Shown: piece after piece, positions 42,634-51,994 of the stretch
How the letters are laid out: each line of letters begins with the position of its first letter
Numbering within the stretch: position 1 is the first letter of the stretch
Origin: Gilliamella sp. WF3-4
Lineage (GTDB): Bacteria; Pseudomonadota; Gammaproteobacteria; Enterobacterales; Orbaceae
Reading direction: 5' to 3'
Assembly: GCF_001690275.1 (NCBI RefSeq)
Contig: NZ_LZGW01000020.1
Location: forward strand, 1 to 64,000
DNA length: 64,000 nucleotides
The notes under the pieces: generated by a model
The model's input: only the letters and a program-made list of their open reading frames with translations
What the model was told of the DNA's origin: nothing
The model's database searches: none
Program-made: the position numbers and the translations under genes

Positions 42634-42703
42634 GTATATAAATTTGCTAAAATATTCAAGAAAAATATAAATCGTTAGAATAAAATTATATTTTTTATTA
42701 AAT

Positions 42704-42736
42704 ATCCTTTTTATCACCTTAAGTGGTAAAAAGGAT
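42704..42736 (+). terminator. Hairpin between manZ and the DUF956 gene
   Basis: atccttt..atcacc pairs with ggt..aaaaaggat over 14 bp with one wobble and a short loop. No T run follows, so it may be an attenuator, a stabilising 3' end for manXYZ, or an RNase site rather than a full terminator. Confidence 0.5.
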
Positions 42737-42771
42737 GGCCTTATTAGTGTGCGAAAAATGGATATCAAAAA

Positions 42772-43137
42772 ATGGTTCAGTCCTTAAATACTAAAATAGA
42801 CTTAACGATTAAAGCCACTTCTTTTACTGGATTTACCGAATATGGCAATATAATAGTTGGTGACAAAGCTTTTGAATTCTATCATCAACATGACCCACGT
42901 AAATATATCCAAATCCCTTGGGATGAGGTTGATTATGTCGTCGCATCTGTGCTATTTGGTGGAAAATGGATACCACGCTATTCAGTTGAAACGAAGAAAA
43001 ATGGTACTTTTACCTTTGCATCTAAAGAGCCTAAAAAAGTGCTAAGAGCGATCCGTGGTTATGTTGACGGGCAGAAGATGGTTCGTTCACTTGGTTTTTT
43101 TGATGTTTTAAAACGCGCTTTATTTCATAAAAAATAG
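42772..43137 (+). CDS. DUF956 family protein (ManO-like)
   Basis: 121 residues, cytoplasmic, small beta-rich: begins MVQSLNTKIDLTIKATSFTG and contains NIIVGDKAFEFY, IPWDEVDYVVASVLFGGKWI and VDGQKMVRSLGFFDVLKRA. The pattern is DUF956, encoded next to mannose PTS operons of Firmicutes (manO) and thought to modulate PTS activity. Its position after manZ fits. In Gammaproteobacteria it is uncommon. Confidence 0.85.
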   Translation: MVQSLNTKIDLTIKATSFTGFTEYGNIIVGDKAFEFYHQHDPRKYIQIPWDEVDYVVASVLFGGKWIPRYSVETKKNGTFTFASKEPKKVLRAIRGYVDGQKMVRSLGFFDVLKRALFHKK

Positions 43138-43310
43138 TGGCGACAGATGATAAATGCGTGTAAATAGCCCCTAAAAAAAGTATACTTTTTTGTAATAATT
43201 ACTAATTTTGGCTTAATGTAAATGAATGGTAATTAGTATTATTTTATCTACTCTTTTCTCATTTTGCTTTAGTCTTGCATATTCCCCCACCCACCGTCAA
43301 TAAAGAGTCA

Positions 43311-43338
43311 TTGCACTTTTTGCTAGAAAGGGTATAAT
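43311..43338 (+). promoter_or_regulatory. Sigma-70 promoter of rpsP
   Basis: -35 TTGCAC at 43311-43316 and perfect -10 TATAAT at 43333-43338 with 16 bases between, about 67 bases upstream of rpsP. Confidence 0.75.
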
Positions 43339-43404
43339 TCTGGGGCTTTGATTTTGTCCATGTTGGACAGAAAAAAGATTATTTTTTTAATTTAAGAGGA
43401 TGTT

Positions 43405-43653
43405 ATGGTAACTATTCGTTTAGCTCGTGGTGGCTCTAAAAAGCGCCCTTTTTATCAAGTAGTTGTCACTGATAGCCGTAACCCACGTGATGGTCGTTTT
43501 ATTGAGCGCGTTGGCTTTTTTAATCCAATTGCACAAGGTAAAGCAGAAGAATTACGTTTAGATCTTGATCGCGTAAATCATTGGGTTGGTTTAGGTGCAA
43601 CTGTTTCTGATCGTGTGAATGCACTGATTAAACAAGCACAAAAAGCTGCTTAA
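43405..43653 (+). CDS. rpsP: 30S ribosomal protein S16
   Basis: 82 residues, as in E. coli. Starts [20 protein letters not shown], followed by [18 protein letters not shown], the S16 signature. First gene of the rpsP-rimM-trmD-rplS operon. Ribosome-binding site aagagg lies before the ATG. Confidence 0.98.
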   Translation: MVTIRLARGGSKKRPFYQVVVTDSRNPRDGRFIERVGFFNPIAQGKAEELRLDLDRVNHWVGLGATVSDRVNALIKQAQKAA

Positions 43654-43676
43654 TTTAGTAATTAATAGTCACTGTA

Positions 43677-44207
43677 ATGATGAATACTGAGAATCTTATT
43701 GTTGTTGGTAAACTTGGTTCAAGCTACGGCATTCGCGGATGGCTCAGAATTTTTTCGTTTACAGAATTGCCAGATAGCATTTTTGATTACACTCCTTGGT
43801 ATATCCAGCGAGCTGGACAATGGCAAGAAGTCATTGTAGAAAGCTTCAAACCACATAATCATGATATGATTGTGAAACTCAAAGGTATTGATGATCGTGA
43901 TCAAGCTAATGCATTAACTAATATTGAAGTGTTTGTTGATGCAGAAAAATTACCAGCGCTTAATAATGGTGATTTTTATTGGAAAGATCTCATTGGCTGT
44001 CGAGTGAAAACAGTCAACGGTTACGATTTAGGTCAGGTTACTGATTTAATGGAAACTGGCTCTAATGATGTGTTGGTGGTAAAAGCAAATCTAAAAGATG
44101 CATTTGGTACAACAGAACGTTTAATTCCTTTTGTTGATGATCAATTTATAAAACAAGTTGATTTAGTAACAAAAATGATTGTGGTCGATTGGGATCCTGC
44201 TTTTTAA
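43677..44207 (+). CDS. rimM: Ribosome maturation factor RimM
   Basis: 176 residues (E. coli 182). N-terminal RimM barrel with [21 protein letters not shown]-terminal PRC barrel with [20 protein letters not shown] and [13 protein letters not shown]. It binds S19 during 30S head assembly. Standard position after rpsP. Confidence 0.96.
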   Translation: MMNTENLIVVGKLGSSYGIRGWLRIFSFTELPDSIFDYTPWYIQRAGQWQEVIVESFKPHNHDMIVKLKGIDDRDQANALTNIEVFVDAEKLPALNNGDFYWKDLIGCRVKTVNGYDLGQVTDLMETGSNDVLVVKANLKDAFGTTERLIPFVDDQFIKQVDLVTKMIVVDWDPAF

Positions 44208-44223
44208 TTGGTAAGGTAAGACT

Positions 44224-44976
44224 ATGTGGATTGGCGTAATTAGCCTTTTTCCCGAAATGTTTCAAGCTATTACCTGTTATGGTGTAACTGGTCGAGCCGT
44301 TAAAAACGGGCTGTTAACAGTAGAATATTGGAACCCGCGCGATTTTGCGTATGATAAGCATAAGACTGTTGATGACAGACCTTATGGCGGTGGTCCTGGC
44401 ATGTTAATGATGGTGCAACCACTTAAGGATGCAATTCATGCGGCAAAGGCTGTTGCTGGTAACGATACAAAAGTAATTTATCTTTCCCCACAAGGGCGCA
44501 AATTAAACCAACAAGGTGTTTGCGAATTGTCCCAAAGCCAAAAATTAATTTTGATTTGTGGGCGATATGAAGGTATAGATGAACGTGTTATCCAAACTGA
44601 AATTGATGAAGAATGGTCAATTGGGGATTACGTGTTAAGTGGTGGTGAATTACCTGCGATGACTATGATTGATGCATTAGCAAGATTTATACCTGGCGTG
44701 CTAAATCACCAATCATCGGCAGAAGAAGACTCTTTTGCTAACGGTTTACTTGACTGCCCACACTATACTCGACCTGAGGTGTTAGATGGAATGGCGGTGC
44801 CTGACGTGTTAATGTCTGGTCACCATGAAGCGATTCGTCGCTGGCGGTTAAAACAATCACTAGGACGAACTTGGTTAAGAAGAAAAGATCTTCTTGCAAA
44901 TCTAGCTCTGACTGATGAAGAGCAATGTTTACTCACTGAATTCCAACGAGAATACAGTGATAAACAAGGCAATTAA
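44224..44976 (+). CDS. trmD: tRNA (guanine-N1)-methyltransferase
   Basis: 250 residues (E. coli 255). SPOUT fold with the knot region [14 protein letters not shown] and [13 protein letters not shown], plus [18 protein letters not shown]. It methylates G37 of tRNAs that read CCN and CUN codons, preventing +1 frameshifting. It lies 16 bases after rimM. Confidence 0.97.
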   Translation: MWIGVISLFPEMFQAITCYGVTGRAVKNGLLTVEYWNPRDFAYDKHKTVDDRPYGGGPGMLMMVQPLKDAIHAAKAVAGNDTKVIYLSPQGRKLNQQGVCELSQSQKLILICGRYEGIDERVIQTEIDEEWSIGDYVLSGGELPAMTMIDALARFIPGVLNHQSSAEEDSFANGLLDCPHYTRPEVLDGMAVPDVLMSGHHEAIRRWRLKQSLGRTWLRRKDLLANLALTDEEQCLLTEFQREYSDKQGN

Positions 44977-45007
44977 TATTTCAGTATAACTAGTAAGAGA
45001 TAATATT

Positions 45008-45358
45008 ATGAAAAATGCAATTATTCAGCAATTAGAACAAGAACAAATGAAGAAAGACATCCCGTCGTTTCGCCCTGGTGACACGGTTGAAGTAAAAGTA
45101 TGGGTTGTTGAAGGTAATAAAAAACGTCTTCAAGCTTACGAAGGTGTTGTCATTGGAATTCGTAATCGCGGTTTACACTCAGCATTTACGGTACGTAAAA
45201 TTTCGAATGGCGAAGGTGTTGAACGAGTATTCCAAACTCACTCACCAATTGTTGATTCAATTACTGTGAAACGTCGTGGTCAAGTGCGTCAAGCTAAACT
45301 TTACTACTTACGCGAACTTCGTGGTAAAGCAGCTCGTATTAAAGAGCGCCTTAACTAA
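45008..45358 (+). CDS. rplS: 50S ribosomal protein L19
   Basis: 116 residues (E. coli 115). [20 protein letters not shown] and [20 protein letters not shown] are the L19 core, with [15 protein letters not shown] at the end. Last gene of the rpsP operon; a clear terminator follows. Confidence 0.98.
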   Translation: MKNAIIQQLEQEQMKKDIPSFRPGDTVEVKVWVVEGNKKRLQAYEGVVIGIRNRGLHSAFTVRKISNGEGVERVFQTHSPIVDSITVKRRGQVRQAKLYYLRELRGKAARIKERLN

Positions 45359-45395
45359 TTTTTGTTGATTATCAATAAAAATATCGGATTAAGAT

Positions 45396-45420
45396 GGTCA
45401 CCTTTGTGGTGACCGTTTTT
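45396..45420 (+). terminator. Intrinsic terminator of the rpsP operon
   Basis: Stem ggtcacc (45396-45402) with ggtgacc (45408-45414), a five-base loop, then gttttt. Confidence 0.85.
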
Positions 45421-45504
45421 ATATATGATAAAAATAATTTCAATCCAACAATAACTAGTTGGCAAAATTAAAGCAATTTTTTAAATAAAGTAAAAGGTAG
45501 TGCA

Positions 45505-46107
45505 ATGGTTGATTATATTTTTGCGATTCTCTCAACAACAGTAAAATTGTTTGCATTAATGACACCACCTGCCGTTTTGAGCGCATTTCTAAGTGGTACA
45601 AAGCAATATGATGAACAGCTTAGGAGAAAAATAGCACTAAAAACTTCATGTGCAGTATTTATTATCGGTATTGTACTGTTCTTTTTTGGCAATACCATGT
45701 TTAGCGTTTTTGGATTTACCCTTGATGCATTTCGAATTGGCTCGGGGGCATTACTGTTTATCACTGCGGTATCACTAATGAACGATTCGCCAGAAAAAAA
45801 CAAAATCAATAGCGATGATGATATCAGTGTTGTTCCACTAGCCATTCCACTATGTATGGGTCCGGCATCTATTGGTACTATCATTGTGATGGGCACTAGC
45901 TCAATTGGCGTTGTTCCGAATTTGATTGGTGCAATTTCGTTGCTTGTTGCCTCAATGGGTATTTATATTATGTTATTGTGCGCTAAAAGCATTGCAAAAG
46001 TATTAAAAAATACTGGAATTGCGATATTATCAAAGCTAACGGGATTACTCATATCAGCTATTGCTGCACAGGTCGTTTTTACAGGTATATCTGCTTTTTT
46101 AAAATGA
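45505..46107 (+). CDS. MarC family integral membrane protein
   Basis: 200 residues, about six spans, MarC/UPF0056 fold. The signature region is VVPLAIPLCMGPASIGTIIV, with FRIGSGALLFITAVSLM earlier. E. coli relatives are MarC, YchE and YhgN; the function of the family is not settled, and MarC is not a drug pump as once thought. Own leader after rplS; converges with the permease gene at 46302. Confidence 0.85.
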   Translation: MVDYIFAILSTTVKLFALMTPPAVLSAFLSGTKQYDEQLRRKIALKTSCAVFIIGIVLFFFGNTMFSVFGFTLDAFRIGSGALLFITAVSLMNDSPEKNKINSDDDISVVPLAIPLCMGPASIGTIIVMGTSSIGVVPNLIGAISLLVASMGIYIMLLCAKSIAKVLKNTGIAILSKLTGLLISAIAAQVVFTGISAFLK

Positions 46108-46243
46108 ACATTTATTTTAAATTTCTGAATAGCATGCATAATAACAATATTACGTTGCAAAATAGGATTTACGCAATCAATATTCATCTGCTAATAAGTC
46201 GCTTACATAAAATGGCTTAATTTTCACTAAACACCAATAGCCT

Positions 46244-46282
46244 GTAATCACTAACAATAATAAATTTTGTGCTAGTGATTAC
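46244..46282. repeat. 10-bp perfect inverted repeat between convergent genes
   Basis: gtaatcacta at 46244-46253 and its complement tagtgattac at 46273-46282, with a 19-base AT-rich loop. It sits between the MarC gene and the convergent permease gene, so a bidirectional transcript end is plausible, but the loop is long. Confidence 0.5.
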
Positions 46283-46301
46283 ATAGCTTTGCAATAGATA
46301 A

Positions 46302-47699
46302 TCAATTATGGCTTATTGTAATATTTCTTTTTTTATAGAAAAAATAAGAAATTAGAATGATTGCAATTAAAATTATTTCAGATAATAAAATAAAATGACC
46401 TGACTCACCAAACCAAACACCAACAATAATAACAATATTCATAATAATAGAGATAAAAGCAAGCCAAGGAAACAGTGGTGATTTAAACTTGATCATGTCT
46501 TTTGAGTATTTACCACAATTGACCCCTTTACGGAATCGATACTGACACCAAGCAATGATAATCCACGCAAAACAACCAACCTGCCCTGTTCCTGCGACTA
46601 AATAAAGATATAATTTTTCAGCAGCAATATATTTCGAAAATAGCGAAACTAACGCAATAATAGCAATAAATAATATACCTTTTGTGGGCACACCTCGTTG
46701 ATTAACTACTGAAAAGTATTTTGGTGCTAAGTTATCTTGCGCCATAGACCATAACATTCTTGAACTAGCATAAATAGCTGAATTTGCGGCCGATATTGCT
46801 GCACAAAAAATAACAAAAAGCATCATATAAGAAGCAAATTTAATCCCTGCTTGGTTAAATACCCATACAAATGGACTAATTTCAGAATGAACCGTTCCAT
46901 ATGGATAAACAAGCGCTAAAACAGCAATAGCCAAGATATAAAACAGAATAATACGAAAAGCAACACCAGTAATTATTTTGGGCAACACAGATTGCGGAGA
47001 TTGTGCTTCACCGGCGGCATTACCGATCAATTCGATCCCTTGGAATGAATAAGTAACAATAGTCATGCAAATAAATATGGCGAAAAAACCATTAGGAAAC
47101 CACCCTCTTTCGGTTTTAAATGTTGGTAACACATGTGTTTGACTATATTGCTGATGAAGTAAATAAATTCCTACACAAATAAAAGCAATTATTGCTAACA
47201 CTTTAATCGTTGAAAACCAATACTCACTTTCTCCAAATGCTTGAACTGAGGTTAAATGTACCGAGGTAATGACAATAAGAATTAACAAACTAAAAAGGTA
47301 AATAGGAAAAGCAGGAAAGGCTTGATGGGCAATCATAGCGGCAGCCGTTAAATCAGCAGCCATAGATAGCACCCAACTTAACCAGTATAACCAGCCAATG
47401 GTATAACTCCAAATAGGATGAGGAATAAACATTAATGCATAATGCTGAAAAGAACCTGCATGTGGGAATGCACAAGAAAGCTCACCTAGGCACAGCATAG
47501 TTGATAGCATAATGCTACCGGCAAGAAAATAAGCAATGATCGTCCCCAATGGTCCAACCGTGCTAAGTGGTGCTGCAATACCAATAAACAACCCAGTACC
47601 AATCGAACCACCTAATGAAATCATCAATAAATGACGATTTTTCAAGTTCTTCTTTAAGGTGCTAGGATAAGGGCTTTCTTGAGCTTCTGATGTTGCCAT
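46302..47699 (-). CDS. Amino acid permease, APC superfamily (AAT type)
   Basis: 465 residues with 12 hydrophobic segments. LKNRHLLMISLGGSIGTGLFIG is the AAT-family start; YSFQGIELIGNAAGE and AISAANSAIYASSRMLWSMAQ are conserved substrate-path motifs of LysP/CycA/GabP-like carriers. It probably imports a cationic or other amino acid by proton symport; specificity is not readable. Last gene of the decarboxylase-racemase operon, 52 bases after the racemase gene, in the position of the second transporter of the Salmonella cluster it resembles. Confidence 0.87.
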   Translation of the reverse strand: MATSEAQESPYPSTLKKNLKNRHLLMISLGGSIGTGLFIGIAAPLSTVGPLGTIIAYFLAGSIMLSTMLCLGELSCAFPHAGSFQHYALMFIPHPIWSYTIGWLYWLSWVLSMAADLTAAAMIAHQAFPAFPIYLFSLLILIVITSVHLTSVQAFGESEYWFSTIKVLAIIAFICVGIYLLHQQYSQTHVLPTFKTERGWFPNGFFAIFICMTIVTYSFQGIELIGNAAGEAQSPQSVLPKIITGVAFRIILFYILAIAVLALVYPYGTVHSEISPFVWVFNQAGIKFASYMMLFVIFCAAISAANSAIYASSRMLWSMAQDNLAPKYFSVVNQRGVPTKGILFIAIIALVSLFSKYIAAEKLYLYLVAGTGQVGCFAWIIIAWCQYRFRKGVNCGKYSKDMIKFKSPLFPWLAFISIIMNIVIIVGVWFGESGHFILLSEIILIAIILISYFFYKKRNITISHN

Positions 47700-47751
47700 G
47701 TAAACCGCCTACTAATCAATAATAGCTGCTGATTGCCCAGCAGCTGATACA

Positions 47752-48858
47752 TTAATAAACAAACCGTTTTTCTACACCATTAGTTTGGCAAGCCATAAGT
47801 AGCGCTGTATAATCAAGCTCAAACCCAATCATATCGCCAACACGTAATGTTTCAGAAACATCTTCAATATCAACAATAGTATGATCACTGGTTTGACCCA
47901 ATACAGTAATATTATCATTGATAGGTACACAGCTTTCTGCCGGCACATCTTGACGGCCAAAAGCCAACAAGGCTCGTTTACGTGTACCATGGTCAACAAA
48001 AGTTTTGCTGTTTAAAAAAGCATCTACACCTAACTCACCAACAGGAACTGTCGGCTTACTATTGAGCTCAATAATTTGCGCGTAAAACTTATATAAATTA
48101 CTGCACGCTTTATCGACAGGCTTGTTGGAATGATGAAATTCATCAAGGTATTTCATATCCACATATTCAATACCGAACTCATGCAAACCGCCAATTCTCA
48201 AATGATTCAGCCCTTCTGGCCAAATACCTTTATCCAACAGGTGGTAACTAGTACAATTACCAGCTGATAAATATTTTATCTTAATATGACAAGATTGCTC
48301 TACTTTACGTGCTATGTGTAAAAAATCCACTCCATTTTTAACCGTTGGTAGAACAGTACCATAACAGTTAAAATTAGTACCAAGCCCATAAAGCTCAACA
48401 CCCGGTAACGATAGAATGAGTTTGACAGTATCGATAATATCATCCACATGTTCAAACCAAATACCTTCTCGCAAATCACCCATATCAACCATTAATAATA
48501 CTTGATGGACTTTTTGCTGTTTTACCGCCTCATCAGAAAGTGCTTGAATCACTTGTTTTTCGCTGTTTAAGCTAATATCAGCATATTTCACAACATCACT
48601 AATCTCACTTAAACAAGGACTACGCAATAAACAAGTTTTACAATTTAAAGCATCTTTAAGCTTCTTCAAATTGTAAGTTCTTGACTCGGCAATCACATCA
48701 ATACCGCCATCAAGCACGGCTTTAGCAGTTTCAACACAACCATCAAAAACTTTATTAACCGCCATTACTTCAATGCCGTGTTTAGCAAGTAGCTCTTTTT
48801 CAACACGAGCATTGTCTCTTAATTTACGTAAATCAATTTCTAATATAGGTTTGTACAT
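47752..48858 (-). CDS. Alanine/ornithine racemase family PLP enzyme (fold III)
   Basis: 368 residues. N-terminal alanine-racemase-like barrel with the PLP lysine Lys36 in VMAVNKVFDG, then VLLMVDMGDLREGIWF, GLGTNFNCYG and a beta domain ending with DVSETLRVGDMIGFELDY. The sequence is of the ornithine-racemase (Or) branch, not Alr (it lacks the C-terminal tyrosine motif of Alr). In this operon it would interconvert L- and D-forms of the amino acid that the decarboxylase uses. Starts 4 bases after the permease gene stop. Confidence 0.85.
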   Translation of the reverse strand: MYKPILEIDLRKLRDNARVEKELLAKHGIEVMAVNKVFDGCVETAKAVLDGGIDVIAESRTYNLKKLKDALNCKTCLLRSPCLSEISDVVKYADISLNSEKQVIQALSDEAVKQQKVHQVLLMVDMGDLREGIWFEHVDDIIDTVKLILSLPGVELYGLGTNFNCYGTVLPTVKNGVDFLHIARKVEQSCHIKIKYLSAGNCTSYHLLDKGIWPEGLNHLRIGGLHEFGIEYVDMKYLDEFHHSNKPVDKACSNLYKFYAQIIELNSKPTVPVGELGVDAFLNSKTFVDHGTRKRALLAFGRQDVPAESCVPINDNITVLGQTSDHTIVDIEDVSETLRVGDMIGFELDYTALLMACQTNGVEKRFVY

Positions 48859-48862
48859 AATA

Positions 48863-50290
48863 TTACTCCTCTATATCTTTAACTTGTTGCAAACGATTAC
48901 GTTTTTGAGCTCGATGATAGATCCATTCAGCTAACACAATGGCAAGCACTGCACCACCAACAATTTTAGCGATGTACTCAGCATATCCACCCATATCAAT
49001 TTGTGCTGGTGGAATAAACACCAAGATCACCGCAAATAGTGTAGATAAGAATCCTAAAGCTGGTAAAACAACTGGTAAAACTTTACCCGGAATCTTAAAG
49101 CTACGTGGCACATCTGGTTGAGCAATACGCAAACGATAGTACGCAATAAACATCACTAAATAAGGAATAAAGTAACAAATTGTTGTTAACGCGGTTAACA
49201 TCCAATATGCAGCTGCAATACTTGGTGAAACGAAAGTTGAAAAACAAAGTACTGTTACAATAATCGCTTGAACAATTAAAGCAAAAGCTGGTGTTTGATA
49301 TACCGGGTGTAAACGACCGATACGTTCACCAAGCAAATTATCTTCTTTTGATGCTTCTTGTAACATATAGATAGGACCAACTAACCATGAGTTAATTTGA
49401 CCTAACGCACCAAAGAATAAACAAATTGCCATTACAGGTAATAACCAAGGCATATGTAACGCTTTTGCCGATACTTCCATCGCTTGCATTACACCTGCAA
49501 CAATATCAGTATCTTTTGCTGGCAATAAAGTATTAATTGCCCAAGTACCAATCATATAAATACCCACAATCACAATAGCTGAAACAACCATCGCTTTAGG
49601 GAAGTCACGTTGTGGGTTACGAGTACGGCCAGCAATCATTGGTGCCACTTCAAAACCAGCAAACGCAAACATCATACTTGATAAGAAAACAATAGTATCC
49701 CAACTGCTTAAATCCGGAACCCAATCACTAACATGACTATAATCCGTTGCCATAGAGTGACCAGCCATTAACCATACAATCGCTAATAACACAATAATAC
49801 CGGCAGGAATAAACACACCTAACCATGCACTAACACTGTTAATGATTTTAGTCCACTTCATGCCTTTAATATTCATTAATGTTAAGATCCAAAATACCAC
49901 CATGGATCCCACCCCAATAAACACCTGATTTTGGGCCAACTCAGCACTAAACATATAGCCAATTGCCGTAAAGCCAAATTGCAACATTAATGGGAAGAAA
50001 AGCACACAAGAAAACAAGAAACAAACAACTACTATCCAGCCAACTCGTTTACCAAATGCTTCTTTTACCCAAACAAATATCCCACCATCTTTTGGCCAAC
50101 CAGTAGAAAGTTCACCACAAACCATCGCTAATGGAAAAAACAAACAAAATGCAGCAAGTAACCAAAGCACCATTGCTGACGCCCCATAGGGAGCAACATT
50201 TGGAATTTGACGTAAACTGAGTATCGCAATAACATTCATAAACACAATGTCTTTAATACCAAGTAAACTTGAATCTTTAGAATCACTCAT
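48863..50290 (-). CDS. Amino acid permease, APC superfamily (antiporter-like)
   Basis: 475 residues from the ATG at 50290, which has a good Shine-Dalgarno (gagg, five bases before it); a longer frame to 50341 would add 17 residues and is less likely. About 12-13 membrane segments. NVIAILSLRQIPNVAPYGAS and MMFAFAGFEVAPMIAGRTRNP resemble glutamate:GABA antiporter-type (GadC/YjeM) proteins. As part of a decarboxylation system it could exchange an amino acid for the amine product. It lies 54 bases after the decarboxylase gene. Confidence 0.86.
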   Translation of the reverse strand: MSDSKDSSLLGIKDIVFMNVIAILSLRQIPNVAPYGASAMVLWLLAAFCLFFPLAMVCGELSTGWPKDGGIFVWVKEAFGKRVGWIVVVCFLFSCVLFFPLMLQFGFTAIGYMFSAELAQNQVFIGVGSMVVFWILTLMNIKGMKWTKIINSVSAWLGVFIPAGIIVLLAIVWLMAGHSMATDYSHVSDWVPDLSSWDTIVFLSSMMFAFAGFEVAPMIAGRTRNPQRDFPKAMVVSAIVIVGIYMIGTWAINTLLPAKDTDIVAGVMQAMEVSAKALHMPWLLPVMAICLFFGALGQINSWLVGPIYMLQEASKEDNLLGERIGRLHPVYQTPAFALIVQAIIVTVLCFSTFVSPSIAAAYWMLTALTTICYFIPYLVMFIAYYRLRIAQPDVPRSFKIPGKVLPVVLPALGFLSTLFAVILVFIPPAQIDMGGYAEYIAKIVGGAVLAIVLAEWIYHRAQKRNRLQQVKDIEE

Positions 50291-50343
50291 AATAACCTCA
50301 CATTGTAATATCTGGAGCAATAAATGCTCCAGATAGTTCATGA

Positions 50344-51741
50344 TTAATACACGTCGTATCCAACCATATCTTCGTAAGTATCTTCACGGCGAATCAATCT
50401 GTTTTTACCTTCTTTATCTATCATAACAACAGATGTACGAGGGCGATTGTTATAGACTGTTTGGCTTTCAATGGTATAAGCACCTGCATCCAAGAAAGCA
50501 ACAATATCGCCAATTTGCGTATCTTTTGGCATTAAAAATTCTTCACCTTTAACACCGACATGGAAGTAGTCGCCACCATCACATAAAGGACCAGCTAATT
50601 TAATATATTCGTCGTGTTCTTCATTGATTCTTGACGCATTATAAACATAGAAGAACCAATCAAAATGTTGACTATCAGATAAAACGCTATAACCAGCATC
50701 AACAAATTTCCACTCAACATGCTCTTCAATGTTACCATCTAAATCGTAGTTAGTTTTACGTTTTTCACAAGCGACCTCGGTGACAAGCACGCCGGCAGAA
50801 CCAGTTACTTTACGACCTGGTTCAATACAGATTTCAACATCAGTACGCCATTTGTGTACTTCACTAATTACCGCGTCAGCAAAGTCTTGAGCAGTAATCC
50901 CTGCATACATATTATCTTGCAATGGATTGCCATTTTCTTCGTCATACTTATATGGAACAGGAATACCGCCTCCAACGTTGATTAAATCAAATTTAGTACC
51001 AAGTACTTCTTCTAAACGGCGAGATTCATCAACTAATACTTTCGTTGCTTTTGCAAAAGGTTCTGCTTCGGGTACTTGATCCCCAACATGCATATGCAAG
51101 CCACGTAAATGAACATATGGCATTTCGAGAATGCGTCGGCAAGTTTCTTCTGCTTGTTCTAAATCAATACCTGATTTGGCATGATAAGCTGTAACCAATT
51201 CTGCATGGGTTGCTGACGGCACATTTGGCTCAACACGCACGCAAACATTTGCAACTTTCTTCAAACGTCTTGAAATTTCATCAATAATATCAAGCTCATA
51301 TAAACTATCAACATTGATAATATAAAGATCGTTTTGGATTGCAAATTCCAAATCAACTGGTTTTTTAACCACACCGTTGAACACAATTTGGCTACCACTA
51401 AAGCCTATTTCTAAGCATTTACGCACTTCAAACATCGAGTTTGCTTCGGCATAAATACCTGCATCTTTAATCGCCTTAAGCACCCCCATAACTGAGCAGG
51501 TTTTTGAGGCATAGAAGATTTTTGTATTTGGATGAGCCTTAAATGCATCTTTTATTTCTTGAACATTGCGATCAATTTCTTTCTCAGAAAACACATAAAA
51601 AGGAGTTGGATATTTTTTGGCTAATTCTTCTAAATTAACCCCATCAAAACATAATTTGCCATTTTGAGCACTAAAGCGACGATCTTTTGTTACAAGATTG
51701 GTACGTAATTTGTTATAATTTGACATAATTGAGTCAGACAT
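50344..51741 (-). CDS. dokD: Fold-III PLP decarboxylase, LysA-like, probable D-ornithine/D-lysine decarboxylase
   Basis: 465 residues, about 45 longer than DAP decarboxylase LysA. PLP lysine Lys80 in [26 protein letters not shown], phosphate-binding GGGIPVP and EPGR, and the catalytic cysteine in [13 protein letters not shown]. Family: DAP/ornithine/arginine decarboxylases of the alanine-racemase fold. Gene order (divergent sigma-54 activator, decarboxylase, APC, racemase, APC) matches what I recall for Salmonella STM2361-STM2357, whose decarboxylase is DokD, acting on D-ornithine and D-lysine. Symbol given on that basis; substrate is inferred. First gene behind a sigma-54 promoter. Confidence 0.78.
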   Translation of the reverse strand: MSDSIMSNYNKLRTNLVTKDRRFSAQNGKLCFDGVNLEELAKKYPTPFYVFSEKEIDRNVQEIKDAFKAHPNTKIFYASKTCSVMGVLKAIKDAGIYAEANSMFEVRKCLEIGFSGSQIVFNGVVKKPVDLEFAIQNDLYIINVDSLYELDIIDEISRRLKKVANVCVRVEPNVPSATHAELVTAYHAKSGIDLEQAEETCRRILEMPYVHLRGLHMHVGDQVPEAEPFAKATKVLVDESRRLEEVLGTKFDLINVGGGIPVPYKYDEENGNPLQDNMYAGITAQDFADAVISEVHKWRTDVEICIEPGRKVTGSAGVLVTEVACEKRKTNYDLDGNIEEHVEWKFVDAGYSVLSDSQHFDWFFYVYNASRINEEHDEYIKLAGPLCDGGDYFHVGVKGEEFLMPKDTQIGDIVAFLDAGAYTIESQTVYNNRPRTSVVMIDKEGKNRLIRREDTYEDMVGYDVY

Positions 51742-51796
51742 ATGACCTCCAGTTAATTTAGTATATAGAAATATGTAACAGACTTCTCACTGGTAA

Positions 51797-51812
51797 TGCA
51801 ATCAGCATGCCA
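51797..51812 (-). promoter_or_regulatory. Sigma-54 promoter of the dokD-like operon
   Basis: On the minus strand TGGCATGCTGATTGCA: -24 GG and -12 GC with consensus spacing, about 55-70 bases upstream of the decarboxylase start. Confidence 0.9.
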
Positions 51813-51894
51813 AAATTAGAATCAAATATAATCAATTAGTTAATAAGTTTAGCCCCAAAATTAAAATTAGTCATTTAGTACAAAATATGTTTTT

Positions 51895-51912
51895 ATGACA
51901 AAAATTTGTCAT
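51895..51912. promoter_or_regulatory. 18-bp palindrome, likely activator site
   Basis: atgacaaaaatttgtcat is a perfect palindrome with an 8-bp arm and 2-base centre, about 85 bases upstream of the -24 element, a typical enhancer distance for a sigma-54 activator. The divergent regulator gene starts 83 bases away on the other side. Confidence 0.75.
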
Positions 51913-51994
51913 TTTTTGATGATGGCCGAAAAGCATTTAAATTAAACGAAGCAAAATTTAGTAAATAATCCAAACATAAAAAGGTACTAATATC

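Noticed and set aside
43285..43297. cccccaccca run shared with 61467-61480
   Set aside because: A C-rich 10-mer with no similar flanks; most likely chance.
50291..50341. Upstream extension of the first APC permease
   Set aside because: The Shine-Dalgarno gagg sits just before the ATG at 50290, and the extra residues do not look like a permease start.
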